Assembly (NCBI RefSeq): GCF_035582795.1
Contig: NC_134373.1
Coordinates: 18,126,001 to 18,190,000 of the forward strand
Source of the DNA: Mycteria americana
Taxonomy: Eukaryota > Chordata > Aves > Ciconiiformes > Ciconiidae
Length of the DNA: 64,000 bases
Direction of reading: 5' to 3'
The position numbers and the translations under genes are program-made. Positions within the stretch are counted from its first letter, which is position 1. Each line of letters opens with the position of its first letter. The notes under the pieces are model-generated. The model was not told the DNA's origin. It did no database searches and was given only the letters and a program-made list of their open reading frames with translations. Shown here one piece after another: positions 63,625 to 64,000 of this stretch.

Positions 63625-64000
63625 CTAAGGCATAATAAAACGCTTAAATTTACTGTTGCTATGTTGCTTGGTCAGCGTAATCAGCATACTACTTCACAAT
63701 AAGACAACAAAATATGCATTGTGATTTCAGTGACATCTGTGATTTGACTATACAGTTCCCCAAGATGCAGATTTTTCTGAACAGCATGTTGGAGAACCAA
63801 ACCAAGAACCTCACAAGCAAACCATGTTTGCTAACCACCAGTTAGAAAAGCTGTTGTTTAAGAGGAAGAACATTATCAAACAGTAAAGAGACAGATTTAT
63901 CCCTGATGACAAAGGCAAGTGCAAAGTTTTCTGGGGATGGTGGATTCTTTGCAAGATCTCTACAGCAGCCCATTAATGAAGGCTGCAGTAAGGTGAAATT
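63625..64000 (-). other. OSBPL6 intron, truncated by window end
   Basis: Follows acceptor CCTTAG on the minus strand. No further OSBPL6 exon is visible before the window ends, so the PH-domain exons are beyond 64000. Confidence 0.7.

Overview
The window is a piece of a vertebrate nuclear genome, most likely a bird. The evidence is short AT-rich introns, a decayed CR1 LINE fragment, and a solo endogenous-retrovirus LTR of a type common in neoavian genomes. Three spliced protein-coding genes can be read with intact frames and splice sites. They are FKBP7 (+, 3' part), PJVK (-, complete coding region) and OSBPL6 (-, 3' part). This is the conserved vertebrate block that in human lies beside PLEKHA3 and TTN at 2q31.2.

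Layout. Positions 1-4720 hold the last 26 bases of FKBP7 coding exon 1 and the next three exons, ending in an HDEL ER-retention signal. FKBP7 converges tail-to-tail on PJVK (6642-15330, six coding exons, 357 residues). PJVK is the gasdermin-family hearing protein pejvakin. About 19.8 kb without a recognisable gene follows (15331-35108), with a CR1 remnant near 31.7-32.2 kb. Mammals carry PRKRA here; I see no PRKRA exon and no CpG-rich promoter. OSBPL6 fills 35109-63624: 18 consecutive coding exons, 739 residues, from the linker after the PH domain through the FFAT motif and the complete lipid-transfer (ORD) domain to the stop. Its 5' part lies beyond 64000.

How the genes relate. They are not an operon and share no pathway. 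FKBP7 is an ER-lumen prolyl isomerase, PJVK a hair-cell and neuronal peroxisome or junction protein, and OSBPL6 a lipid-transfer protein at ER contact sites. Their adjacency is ancestral synteny.

Exon boundaries were set by hand from AG/GT sites and checked by frame. Across all three genes the exon lengths sum to whole codons with no internal stop. No wholly new system is evident. The points most worth a second look are a GC-AG intron in OSBPL6, the apparent absence of PRKRA, frame-neutral exons carrying the FFAT motif and basic clusters in OSBPL6, an antisense intronic LTR, and a 28-base G run.
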